A stretch of DNA of 64,000 bases from Bimastos eiseni. Taxonomy: Eukaryota > Annelida > Clitellata > Crassiclitellata > Lumbricidae. Under the pieces are notes generated by a model that ran no database searches, was not told the DNA's origin, and saw only the letters and a program-made list of their open reading frames with translations. Of the stretch, positions 30,693-42,249 are shown piece after piece; the first letter of the stretch is position 1; every line of letters starts with the position of its first letter. The translations under genes and the position numbers were made by a program. The DNA lies in contig OY365819.1 in assembly GCA_959347315.1 (NCBI GenBank), forward strand, positions 25,201,995 to 25,265,994. Direction: 5' to 3'.

Positions 30693-31022
30693 AACCTCCT
30701 CCGTCTTCTATGATTCTTGCCACCGTCATCTGGTTCGTTTCTCGAAGACATTTGACGAAATTTGAAAACTGATGATTGTGAAAGGATCTCACAATCCTCA
30801 AGAGCTCGTCGTTTTTCTCCTTATTTGAACGTTGTCGTCGAAGGAAGTGTGACTTTGTTCCTTCGTTATGCAGATGCGAGACACCAGTGAAGCAAATAAC
30901 TTGTCATTTGGTTGAATATTTTCTATGAGATAATTTCTGTTGTTTCTTATGATGGCGGATCTTTTGTTGTATTTATGATGATAATCTAAAAGACACAAAC
31001 GGTCTCCGCCATTGAATGGCAT
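30693..31022 (-). pseudogene. CARD-like death-fold exon with a frameshift
   Basis: The minus-strand frame from ATG 31022 (MPFNGGDRLCLLDYH) includes RNYLIENIQPNDKLFASLV and CITKEQSH. A one-base shift near 30860 is needed before the rest: ELLRIVRSFHNHQFSNFVK, then CLRETNQMTVARIIEDGG. The pattern of six amphipathic helices ending Phe-x-x-Phe-x-x-Cys-Leu and a Gln-x-x-Val-Ala-x-Ile helix is that of CARD domains, which join caspases and signalling adaptors. The codons end in a possible splice donor (GGAGGAG then GTTAAC), so this looks like a 5' exon of a longer gene. Together with the TRADD-like and propeller exons downstream on the same strand it suggests one broken death-fold receptor or adaptor gene. 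Confidence 0.5.
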
Positions 31023-31242
31023 CGCAGGTCTGTTACATCAAAACATAGCATCATCGTCGAAACGAAGTAACAAAGTTTTCCCAAGTATATAGAAACAGTT
31101 AAAAGGATGGAAGATCCTTGAAATGATCTAAAAGACACAAACGATCTCCACCATTGAATGGCATCGCAGGTCTGTCACATCATGACATCATCATCAATGG
31201 CGAAACAAAGTTACAAAGTTCCTCAAAGTAAACAGGAACATC
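30981..31242. repeat. Tandem duplication of about 140 bp overlapping the start of the CARD exon
   Basis: ATCTAAAAGACACAAACG and the following CATTGAATGGCATCGCAGGT occur at about 30986 and 31126. The duplicated unit includes the start codon region of the CARD-like exon, so a partial second start exists upstream. Confidence 0.75.
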
Positions 31243-32504
31243 TGCTGACTTGTATGACCAGTAGTGATAACATTTGGTTCAACAAGACAAGCAACATTCT
31301 AGCCAAGATTTCTGACTAGCATAGATACAAAATTTCCCTCATCAACCCTAACCCGATAGATGCACATTTAGAGCAAATGCTCTGATATTTTAACTGCGCC
31401 TGATATAACTATCTTCAGTTGTTTAATTACAAAATGTATTTTTCAATTAACTTAACATCTTTTTCTTTTACTACTTGTGAATGTAATGTAACCGAGCATG
31501 TATATCACGCAGCTCAAAAACAGCAGCTCTCTGAGCGGGCGTCTTTGCCCAGACAGGAAAACAGAAAAGTCTTAAGGCGTATCCGAAACTTGGAAGGTGA
31601 GAAGGCTAGTAATTCCAGGTGCAAGGACTGCTGAACAGAGCACCAATCTGAGTAGCCCGCATAGACGAAGCTCTAGAAGTGGAGAAGAGCGCATACTCAG
31701 CTGTAGCAGCCTACAAGAGGTCTGCTACAGTACATCAGATAACGATGGAAAGTTCAACTATGTGTAATATCTATAGTCAATAACAATAGTAGGCCTATTC
31801 GTTTGGCAGACTAGAGCAGATCATCATTCGTCGTTGTTGCATTGTAATAGAATCTAGCTCTCATCGAAATAACATATCTATATAGATATATTTATAACAA
31901 AATATTATATTTATTATTTTTATATCAAATTATATTTATATCAAAGTCATAATTGGTGGAGAACATGTTTATACTGCAAGTGGAACGGTGTTTGCTTTTG
32001 ACTGGTGCGGAAAATGACAGTCATGCTCTCAAAATATCAGGATGTTCATACTTTTCTACTTTCTATGAAGTTAACTGGACGGCAGAGGAATCATGTACCA
32101 CGGATATCATTCACATGGTTGTATGTTATCTTGGATGCCACTTATAAAATAGTCCAGCGATTCTGACCACTGTGCAAATTGCAAACTGTTAATGGCACTC
32201 GATAGCTAGGGCATATTCTGCGTGTTATGACCCACATGTTGTCACATTTACATCTATATATGAACAATGTTCTCTGTTTGAGGCATGCCTAGTTTAAATA
32301 ACTTAAATACCAAAATAATGAGTGACTGAAGGCAGCGCTTTGGAGAGATACTTAAAATGTGTGGTGTCAAATTGCTTGATAACCATAATGACACAATCAT
32401 TTTATGATTATATTTGACTATTATCAAATAGAGGTAAATGCGTTCACCATTAATGCTTGGAAGACATAACTGTGAGAGGCACTTCATAAATCCGTAAATA
32501 TCAC
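31243..32504. other. Presumed intron or intergenic, nothing assigned
   Basis: Two short plus-strand frames (31419-31634 and 31953-32147) have no recognisable domain. TAGGCCTA occurs near 31792. Confidence 0.4.
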
Positions 32505-32691
32505 CTTTCAGGTAACGCCGGATGGCCTTCTTGAACCGTTGTTTGATTATTCTTTGATTGAAGCAAACGTCGACTGATATTAGACATCTGATAACTTCTT
32601 CGTCTCTCTGTTTTGTCCATGAATTCAATATCCAGTGTAGATAGGACTTTTGTAATATAATATCCATCATCTCCAGCGGAAGATCGTACAA
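32505..32691 (-). other. Probable coding exon of unknown domain
   Basis: The minus strand shows a strong acceptor (TTTGCATTTCAG) before 32691 and a donor (CTGAAAG then GTGATATT) after 32505. Between them lies a clean open frame of 62 codons: YDLPLEMMDIILQKS, then a Trp-rich helix (HWILNSWTKQRDEE), then CLISVDVCFNQRI and a basic end. The LPLEMMDII start is like an F-box or SOCS-type helix, but I am not sure of the fold. It is on the same strand as the CARD-like exon and could be a 5' exon of that gene. Confidence 0.45.
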
Positions 32692-33140
32692 CTGAAATGC
32701 AAATAGAAGCAACATTAACGCTGGAAGACTATAATGAATAGCATGATTAGTTCATTCAGAATTCTGTGAAGATACTAAATTTAGGCCTACTAAACTAGCC
32801 AAACATGAATTTAAATCGGTTCAATAAACATTTGATCCTTTGCAAATTTATAGACATACCTAGTCGAAGAGTCTTCAAAAATCTATTTCATCCTTCCATC
32901 CTTCTTGAAGATTATAGTGCCTACATTAAAATGCTTTTACAGAGTTGTCCTCATATTGCAAGAGTCTTTTCAGATGAGATTGTGAAAGAGTTTATGATGC
33001 CATTAAACTAGTTGCTTAAGTACTAATACAAATTGGGAAATCTTACCGTTGTACATGACGGACCGTTGTTCTGAACGCCTTTTCCATTCAGTTGTTCTCC
33101 TTTTAATAGAAATATTGAAGTCATATTGAAGAAATAATTT
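32692..33140. other. Intergenic, nothing assigned
   Basis: No coding or repeat feature is evident apart from TAGGCCTA near 32784. Confidence 0.4.
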
Positions 33141-33141
33141 T

Positions 33142-34471
33142 AGGGTAATGCAAAAGTTCGTTCACCGTTTTAAAACTTAAATATCTCGGTCAAAATCATT
33201 CGGACATCTTAAATATTTTTCAAGCCTTTACATGACTCAATTATTAAATAAATCCCGAAATTTTAAGTCAAAAGTGCGCTACATGACGTCACAGTGTACA
33301 CATGCAGTGTGCGAGATGCATTTCTGGCACGTGCCTGTATGTGACGTCACGATCGTTCACGCAGCTTTATTGAGTAGAAATTTAAACATCGACACTGGAC
33401 TGCGGAAGACTGTTTTTTTGTTTTGTTCACCGATGAGTCGCCGTTCAAGGTGTTTTATGTACCGAATTCGCAAAATGCTACTGCCTGAAGTTCACAGCAG
33501 GGCCGTCCACATAGGGATGGACGGGGGTCTGGAGGCAAATTCCTCCAATTTCAGGTAGGGGGATAATTTTTTAGTCTTGGGGGAATATTTTGCCATCCTA
33601 ATACTGGGGATCGGGGGTTTGACTCCATCAAACAGAGGAGGATTGACGTCTCTGGTTCACAAGAGGAAAACGTTCTATCTGCTACACAGATGAAGCTTAG
33701 TCCGTCAGTGATGATGTGTGGTGGGATGACGGCCATGGGTCTCACAAGCCTTCACTTTGCGTCAAATAGTACCAGATTGAACTCGTAGTACTACATTACA
33801 ACTGAGCGTTCAATTACAGTCTTATGCAACGAAAATATTTTGTTATGAGTATTTCAGCAAGATGGTACACGCTGTCATACATCACTGAGGACGAGGAAGT
33901 GGCTAGACTGCAAACTCCCGTAACGCACAAAGCCGAAGGTTTAGCCACCAAAGCTATCTGGATCTCTCTCCTATTGTCTCTCAGAGTTGATAAAGATCCT
34001 GACCCAAAGAACGTTGATCAGCTTAAACGTACGTCGCCTCCAACACGCATGGAGATCGATAGAAGTTGGGACACCTAAGTCGTTGATTCAGTCTATGCCG
34101 TATAGAGTCAGTACGAAGTCTGAATGAAAATACTATACGCTAATAGCCTAAATCTGCAATACCTTTAGGTAGCAATATTTATTATGTTATAGTCTACTAG
34201 GCCAAATATTTTGCTTACAGTGACAATATGATGAACAAACTGTATCGCATGACAGTTTTTGTCCGGGAATATAGTTCCCTTCAATTGTTTTTATTATACA
34301 TATGGCAACCACGTAGGCTTACATATATGGGCATGCCGGATCAAAGCCAAATTTGTACCAAAATCTTTCATTTGACTTTTGTATGCACTGACAATTAACA
34401 GAAATCAATCTGAAACCCCTCCTCAGAAATTGCATTTTTTAAACGGTGAACGAACTTTTGTGTCACCCTAT
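33142..34471 (+). mobile_element. Mariner/Tc1-type DNA transposon with degenerate transposase
   Basis: Inverted ends GGGTAATGCAAAAGTTCGTT (left) and GGGTGACACAAAAGTTCGTT (right, read on the minus strand) continue through CACCGTTT. A TA dinucleotide lies outside each end, the mariner/Tc1 target. Inside, broken plus-strand frames retain transposase motifs: FTDESPFKVFYVPNS near 33415-33460 (the region of the second catalytic Asp) and QDGTRCHTSLRTRKWL near 33860-33905. A Trp-Pro-Pro-like segment follows near 33945. Many stops separate the pieces. Confidence 0.75.
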
Positions 34472-34662
34472 ATTTAATTATTTTCATTAGGAATGTGCTC
34501 TACATTTTCTCGTTCACCAAACTGCTAGTGACTCACATCATTAAATAAGATATACTTCTGCACATGTTCATCGACCATGTCGGTCGATTGATCTACTGCT
34601 TCGCTACTTCGACGGATATTTTCCTCTAAATGCAGAATTTTGCACAATTTCTAACTTAGAAC

Positions 34663-35021
34663 ATGTTGGAAGTTTTCTTGTGCCAAGTCAGCGCACCGGA
34701 CTTATTCGTCGACTTTGCCAATAATTTTGTACATTTAAGAGGTTTTTGTTCGCAAGTCGCCTTGACATGTGACCGAATCAGACCGTCCATTCTGATGTTT
34801 ACGATCGAAACTCAGTTGCGCAGCCGTGTAATCCCCGTAGCCGAGTGTTTTTGTCTCGTTGAAGGCGGCATCCACTCCCTTCCTAAGGTACCCTCTGATA
34901 CATTTCGTCGACACCTCAAGACTGTTCTTTTTGCCCGGGCCTGGATCGGGAGCGCCTCTGAGCTTCTTGAAGGGGCGCTATATTAAATTCATAGAAATTC
35001 AATTCAATTCAATTCAATTGG
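34663..35021 (+). mobile_element. 3' end of a truncated LINE with an AATTC tail
   Basis: The plus strand encodes FRRHLKTVLFARAWIGSAS followed by a stop after GALY, the usual C-terminal end of CR1/L2-type LINE ORF2. The tail GGGGCGCTATATTAAATTC and a run of AATTC repeats (about 34995-35018) follow at once. The 5' part is missing, as is normal for LINE truncation. Confidence 0.6.
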
Positions 35022-36264
35022 CAAGCGCAGAGCGCTTCTCAATGGGACTGGTGTCTTGAAAGGCCATGTGGATATGTTCGATTATGTTACATTACATTAC
35101 ATAGGCTACCTACTTTCAATTTACGTAATCGCGTAGTAATTGTTTTTAAATGGTTGCCAATGATGACAACTGGATAATTAAATATCTATTGACAACCATC
35201 CATAGAAGTGGATTGCTCTGGAATTTCAATATAAGGGCCTATAATCCTTCCGGAAAGATGCAAAAAGTCAATGAAATAGAATCAATTCGTTTACTCATTT
35301 TTTAGAATATGAATTATATTATCGAAAGAAAGTACATTGCATCTCTTAATGCACTGAAACCGTTCTTTGTAGATATCAATAAAAACAAAAATCCCGTAGC
35401 AATGCTCGACATGCGGCATCTATCTAGTCCTTGCTGAACTGATTGGTTGTAGAACTAGGTTTCCATTTAATCAACAGATGGATGGATGGTGTTAAAACAG
35501 AAATTAACATCCAATTCCCCAATGCAATATGCGCAGTAGGGTCTTAATCCCTTGCATGAAGGCCTGCTGTCAGGTTCGCCACTATACTCTTTCTAAAGAG
35601 TGAGACAACAAGTGCAAACTGGGCTGTAGAATGTAGGCCCCCAAAGCAGACAGAGTGTCCTCAGATTGTCCGGTACATGTATAGGCCTATAGTGCAGGCC
35701 AGGTCATTCATTGATTATAATTGTCATAGTAGTATTTTGACAGCGCAACCATGACACGTACATGTATTATATGCACACACGAAGATGATCGTAACAAGAC
35801 TTAGGATGTTTGGTAATTTTGCACGTTGCGAAAACACCAAACACAATCAATTCAGCCGTATCCCAGACAGCAATACCCGTTGGGCCAGAAGCGGATTGCT
35901 ATGGGAGAATTGTGAAGGTTGCCCGCAGCGCTGTTTGGCCAGACTTCAACAATGGAGTCCCAATATACAGGCCAAAGGCTATTGTTATACATGCGTTACT
36001 ACTTGGCGCCAAATGCGACTATACGATGGTTTTGGCGCAAGTAGGAAAGTATAGATGTAGGTCCCATATTGATAATTCATCAAACATTGGTAACATAAAA
36101 TAAAAAATGAATAATTAGAAATACTAAATCACTCGTGGTCTTTTAGAAAAAAAACACACAAAATCTGACAAAAATATTGACACATGATTTCGCAGTTTTC
36201 ATATGTGCAAGGCATTATTTTATGATATTGTCATAAATTGATCATGCGTACGTTTTCAAGTAAA
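35022..36264. other. Intergenic, nothing assigned
   Basis: Overlapping frames at 35785-36103 have no domain that I recognise. TAGGCCTA occurs near 35683. Confidence 0.4.
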
Positions 36265-36760
36265 AAACATACTTACTTACTTACTTGCTTGCTTGACGTA
36301 CGTACCTACTTGCTTATTTACTTACTTATTTACTTACTTATTTACTTACTTATTTACTTATTTACTTACTTATTTACTTACTTATTTACTTACTTATTTA
36401 CTTACTTATTTACTTACTTATTTACTTACTTATTTACTTACTTATTTACTTACGTACTTACTTACGTACTTACGCACGTAAGTAAGTAAGCACGTAAGTA
36501 ACTTACGTACTTACTTACTTACTTACTTACGTACTTACTTAAGTACTTACGTAAGTAAGTAAGTAAGATACTCAAAGTTACTCACTCACTCATTTATTTA
36601 CTTACTTACTTACTCGCTCACTTACTTACTTACTTATTACTTACTTAATAAGTAAGTATACTTATTTACTAATTTAATTTCATACATAGGGAAGTAAGTA
36701 AGCAAGCAAGTAAGTAAGTAAGTAAGTTACTTACGCACTTACTTACTTACTATTTCGCTA
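36265..36760. repeat. ACTT/ATTT microsatellite with palindromic ends
   Basis: The core repeats TTACTTACTTATTTAC. From about 36470 the repeat changes orientation several times (AAGTAAGTAAG against CTTACTTACTT), creating self-complementary stretches around ACGTAAGT/ACTTACGT. The Tyr/Leu-rich open frames here are by-products. Confidence 0.95.
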
Positions 36761-38180
36761 CTATATCTAATATTCTCAATCTCGTAAGCGTAATGGGCCA
36801 ATATGTGCTCATAATATTACCTGGTAAAAGTAAGTAAGTAGACATTCACTTTATTGAACCGCTTGCAAGCGCACTACGGGGCTATCATACATTTACAATC
36901 AAAGATTGTACAATCACAAAATCAATCACAATAAGTAATTAAAAGCGGACGTATTCGGAGCTGTGAGAACGCAGTGAGAAAGTACGCAATGGGAATAGTC
37001 ATTTGTAAAGCATTCGGGTATAATAAGCCACTTCCGATTAAAGGATTGGCGAACTCTATATGGAAACCCAACCAAGGCTATCCTGAGAATGACAGTCAAA
37101 AGATGATAAGGGTTTCTGACAAGTGAGCCACAAATGATTTTTCTATTGACATTCTTCGTTCAATTATTTTTATTTTTGTGTGAAAAAAGTAGGCCTACTG
37201 AACGTTGGCTTGCGATATGTATAAAACAGGTTCACGCGCGTACTTACCTACTTCCACTGCAAGAGGTGTATATTGGTCCTTGGCTGCCTGTTGGAAGGTA
37301 AAATTAGATCAGAACCAATATGTTCGTTGAACGCAGATGCTGAGCGCGAAACATCGAAATTTCAATGGCCGTATAATTATTCGTATTCATTTGAACAGCC
37401 GTCAGTTTTTTATATTTTATTTATCACTTATCATCCATGTTTGGCATTCGTCGCAAAACTTTGTTCAGTGAGTTTATTGCAGTCTACTCAGTTTATTGCT
37501 TAGCGGTAATAGCGAACAATACATTCATGTAAGGTAAACAATATTGCTGCCCCAGAATGCTCCACAGCTAGAGCGTTGAAAGATAAAACGCTGCTGTTTA
37601 GAACGATAATCCAACCAGTGTGGACGCAGATGCACTCTAGTGAGGCTTACTTCAAGCCTTACTTGAGGCCAACAATAATACCATTTACTGCGAGAAATGC
37701 TAACGACTGTACGTCAAGTCTTTAACGAGACTTTTTTTATTGACAACATAAACAACTTTAAGTAAATGAAGTACCCACCTGCGCACCTTGTAGTCTGTAT
37801 AGCTTTGTATCAAGAAACTTCCGTAGCACTTTGATATGAGCATTTCGTAGCTACTGCTTACCATAGAGCACAGACAATTTTCTTCTTAAGCTGATATTTC
37901 TGGATGTTGTAAAAATTTAAGTGTAACAAAAGTCTGTAGAAGTGTGTACTGAGCCTTGTTAAGAAAAATTGTGCCTGTCGCTTAGCCAATTACAGTTTTT
38001 AACGATGAGAAAAAGAGGGTGTAAAGGGATATGCAAATAAAGGAAAGGATGTATGCAGCCAGAAAGTAAAGCACAGGACGGGTAGATGGACATGCAAGTC
38101 ATACTGCATTCCAATAATTGTATGTGATCTCTTATAGCCTATTATTGTATAGCCTAATTCATGTTTCATCTCATTTAAAA
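36761..38180. other. Intergenic, nothing assigned
   Basis: No coding or element feature is supported. TAGGCCTA occurs near 37187. Confidence 0.4.
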
Positions 38181-38182
38181 AT

Positions 38183-38214
38183 TTTTGATTGTATATATAT
38201 ATATACAATCAAAA
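38183..38214. repeat. 32-bp perfect palindrome
   Basis: TTTTGATTGTATATAT is followed by its exact reverse complement. The centre is a TA run, so slippage plus inversion could form it. Confidence 0.85.
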
Positions 38215-38571
38215 CTTTCATGTTGTGTGTGAAAAGTAGTTCTGAATATTGATTGTTGTAATTGTTTAGATATTTCAGAAGTTCTAATGTTGACATAGTT
38301 GGACTTTGTATTTTACTGGTATAGTTGGATGTTGCCATTTTTTCTATTTGTGATACAATGAATGATGCGATCTTCATTAAAAATTACTATCAAACAAACT
38401 TGATTAGTTTTTTCTCTTTCAAGCATTAGCTATGTTATTCATTCAATCTCATAAGTGTGCAGTTTGGGTGATATTATATACTTTTGAGATCAGAATTTCC
38501 AACTATACAGGAATTGACCTGACAATCATGTACAACCAGATTTACAGTTGATGGTAATTTTCCACTAGTAT

Positions 38572-38955
38572 CATAGCCGACGCTCTTTATTCGTAGAGCC
38601 CACAGTGGAATTGTGTGGGCATACTGTAGGCAAAGTGAAGGTTTGATACCGATAGTCCTGCATAGTGCCCACAGGGAGCGATGATTTGACACTAGGGCGG
38701 CCCCAATTACGCCGACGCTCCTCACTCGTTGGGCCTATAGGGGAATATTGTAGGCATAGCCGTTGTAAAGACATATGCCTCCATCGCGCCCACTGCGGTC
38801 GATGATTTTCCACTAGCGGGCCAACGCTCCACATTCATAGGGCGTACAGTGGCATGTGTGGGCAAACTTTAGGCACAGCATTGGTTAAAGACATCGCGCC
38901 TACAGCGGGGAATGAATTCCCGCTAGCGGCCCTCTATCATACCGACGCGCTGGTT
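38572..38955. repeat. Diverged minisatellite, about three units of 110-135 bp
   Basis: Units begin CCGACGCTC-like at about 38579, 38713 and 38822, with a degraded fourth at 38944. They share CCCACAGTGG-like, TGTAGGCA-like and CCACTAGCGG-like blocks. Confidence 0.7.
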
Positions 38956-39856
38956 GCATTGTTCTTGTCTGCGCTGATTCACTATGGGTCATCCAGTTTC
39001 CTCTAGGGGTGCGCCCTGGGCACCGCTTAGGGCATAATAAAACGGAGGAAATAATGCCGGCGGACGCCGTCGTTCAGACGCGGGCCCACAACGTCGGCCC
39101 TCTAACGCCTAGATGAGCAAATCGATGCAAAAATCGTGTTGACAACCCGAGAAGGGCCGATGTGGGGAATAATAATCGGCAGACACTGGGCCCTGCGAGT
39201 CGTGGCTGTCTGGGATATAATTATTCCATCGCAATAATAGATTTTAAAAGTGACTAAGGTGGCTTTATCAATACTCTTAAGTCATCGATGTTTTCTGTTT
39301 GCGTGTTAGTAAGTTGTTTGTTCTTACTTACCACTTCTGGAAGTCGTAGAAAATCCAAATTTACATTGATGCTTTTTGCGTTTACTTTCGATATCGTTTT
39401 GCTTGTCCAAACCTCCTGCACTTGCGCCCATCGTGGTCGCAAGGATAAATTAGTTATATTCTTTATATTGGCTGTTTGATAGGTTAAACGCCGATTCTCG
39501 ATTTACAAATGTTGACCTCCTAAAATGTGGCAAACAAACTGGCTGCTGATATGACGAGAAAATTATATATGAAACGCACAATCCTTCTCCGTTGTTGTGT
39601 CAGAGATCGCGATAGGAACTGATTGGCATCAATTAACGGAACTAACAATCTTGACTCATCGTGGCAACACATCTGCTCTATTATAGTGTACTTACTGCGT
39701 CTGTGTTTCACAAAGGATACCCGCCTATGCCAAAACATAAACAGTTCGTGGCCATAAAACACAGCAGCAAGACCAACGCAATTCGCCCCAGAAACGAGGC
39801 CTGCATTGGCCGGCGAATCATATCAAGACCATGCTAAGTCTAATATGATGCATGCA
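38956..39856. other. Intergenic, nothing assigned
   Basis: A GC-rich stretch (39040-39130) with short inverted pieces is followed by unassigned AT-rich sequence. Confidence 0.4.
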
Positions 39857-41715
39857 GGTGTAGTAGGCCAAATACACTCCCCGTCTAAAACCCTGCTGGG
39901 TCAATTTATTCTAGGGTAAATTGACCCGGGTCAATTTATCCTAGGGTAAATTGACCCGGGTCAATTTATCCTAGGGTAAATTGACCCGCGAGTTAATTCT
40001 TCCTATGAATGATTGAGTAGTGTAGTGCATTGTACCTAGGACATACACACTCCCGCTGGCGAATAGACACTCCCGTGGAGTTAATTCTTCCAAGGATAAA
40101 TTTACTCCAGGGGAGTTAATTTATCCTAGGATAAATTGACTCCCATATCTAATGCAATCGGGGAGTTAATCCAACCTAGGACAAACTGACTCCCGGGGAG
40201 TTAATTCTTTCTAGGATAAATTGACTCCCATATCTAATGCAATAGTGGAGTTAATTCAACCTAGGACAAACTGATTCCCGGGGAATTAATTCATCCTAGG
40301 AAAAATTGATTCTTATACCTAATGCAGTAGGGGAGTTAATTCTACCTGGGACAAACTGACTCTCGAAGAGTTAATTCTTCCTAGAATAAAATGACTCACA
40401 CACCGAATGCAATAAGGGAGTTAATTCTACCTAGGACAAACTGACTCTCAGGAGCTAATTCTTCCAAGGATAAATTGACTCCCATATCTAATGCAATTGG
40501 GGAATTAGTTCTACCTAGGACAAACTGACTTCCGGGAGTTAATTATTCCTAGAAAATATTGACTCTCATATCTAATGCAATAGTTGAGTTAATTCTACCT
40601 AGGACAAACTCACTCCCGGGGAGTTAATTCTTCCTAGGATAAAATGACTCATATACCGAATGCAATAAGGGAGTTAATTCTACCTAGGACAAACTGACTC
40701 TAATTCTTCCAAGGACAAATTGACTCCCATATCTAATGCAATTGGGGAATTAATTCTACCTAGGACAAACTGACTCCGGGAGTTAATTATTCCTAGAAAA
40801 TATTGACTCTCATATCTAATGCAATAGTTGAGTTAATTCTACCTAGGACAAACTCACTCCCGGGGAGTTAATTCTTCCTAGGATAAAATGACTCACATAC
40901 CGAATGCAATAAGGGAGTTAATTCTACCTAGGACAAACTGATTCTCAGGAGCTAATTCTTCCAAGGACAAATTGACTTCCATATCTAATGCAATTGGGGA
41001 ATTAATTCTACCTAGGACAAACTGACTCCCGGGAGTTAATTATTCCTAGAAAATATTGACTCTCATATTTAATGCAATAGTTGAGTTAATTCTACCTAGG
41101 ACAAACTCACTCCCGGGGAGTTAATTCTTCCTGGGATAAATTGACTCATATCTAATGCAATAATGGAGTTAATTCCACCTAGTACAAACTGATTCCGAGG
41201 AGTTAATTCTTCCTATGATAAATTGACTCCCATACCGAATTCAATTGGGGAGTTAATTCTACCTAGGACAAGCAGTTCGTCTTAGGTTGAATTAACTCTC
41301 CTATTGCATTAGATTAGGGAATCAATTTTTCCTAGTACGAATTAACTCCCAGGGAGTCAGTTAGTCCTAGGAAGAATTAACTCGCCTACTGCATTAGGTA
41401 TAGGAGTCATCTTATCCTAGGAAGAATTAATTCTTCGGGAGTCAGTTTGTCCTAGGAAGAATTAATTCCCCTGGATCAATTTGTCCTAGGAAGAATTAAC
41501 TCCTCCATTGCATTAGCTGTGGGAGTCAGTTTGTCCTAGGGGAATTAACTTTCCGGGATTCAGTTTGTGCTGGGTAGAATTAACTCCCCGGGAGTGTTTA
41601 TTCGCAGGGGAAGTGTATTTATCCTGGGTACAATTAACTCCAGAGTCAACATATCCTAGGTACAATACACTCCGGGAGTTAATTTATCCAGGAAGTTAAT
41701 TTAGCCTGCTACACC
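39857..41715. mobile_element. Foldback-like element made of CCTAGG-centred palindromic units (element A)
   Basis: The outer ends are GGTGTAGTAGGCCAAAT on the left and, reversed, GGTGTAGCAGGCTAAAT on the right (15 of 17 match). Between them are more than thirty units of about 40-45 bp. Each is an imperfect palindrome around CCTAGG, such as GAGTTAATTCTACCTAGGAC. The left 1.4 kb runs in one orientation and the last 0.45 kb (from about 41270) in the other. Inside the left arm a higher-order unit repeats at 244 and 253 bp (starts at 40561, 40805 and 41058). I see no target duplication and no protein. Confidence 0.7.
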
Positions 41716-42249
41716 GGCAACACGTCATCCACAGTTGTGCAGTAGGCCTAACCGTCTTATCGATCTGCATTCGGCTATAAAACCTACCTCCGGTCAAACG
41801 TTGCGGCTGAGTGGCCAATGATTTCTGATTCCAGTGAGCCTATAATGAGAACTCTAAAGAGGAAGCATTTAGGCTCTACGATTGCATTGTCTATCGGCTA
41901 GGTGGGGAACGCATAATAGAGCAACATGCAAGTCTTCGCAAGCAGCCAGAGCCGCTTAGATTGTTCGCCCGCTGGCTACATTTCTGAAGAAACAACGACG
42001 CAAGATCAACAACGCGGAGACAAATATTACGTCATTCGGCCTACAATGAGAGCAAACTTTGTAGAGTGGGATAAACGCAGTTCTATATTGTAGTAGACAA
42101 ATATGTGAAATATGCTGGTATTGTAATACTGTTGTATGAAATGCTTATGTGGCGGACAGGCCACAAGGTTTGAATGAATGATTTATTTAAATAATCGGCT
42201 CGCCATAGCGCTTAATTTAACGTGTATTTTCTTACTGTGTTGGTATAGG
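41716..42249. other. Intergenic, nothing assigned
   Basis: No feature apart from TAGGCCTA near 41743. Confidence 0.4.

Noticed and set aside
36238..36489. Two Tyr/Leu-rich open frames
   Set aside because: They are translations of the ACTT/ATTT microsatellite.
39857..41715. Regular array that could suggest a CRISPR
   Set aside because: The units are palindromic and abut with no unique spacers, the array inverts near 41270, and the genome is animal.
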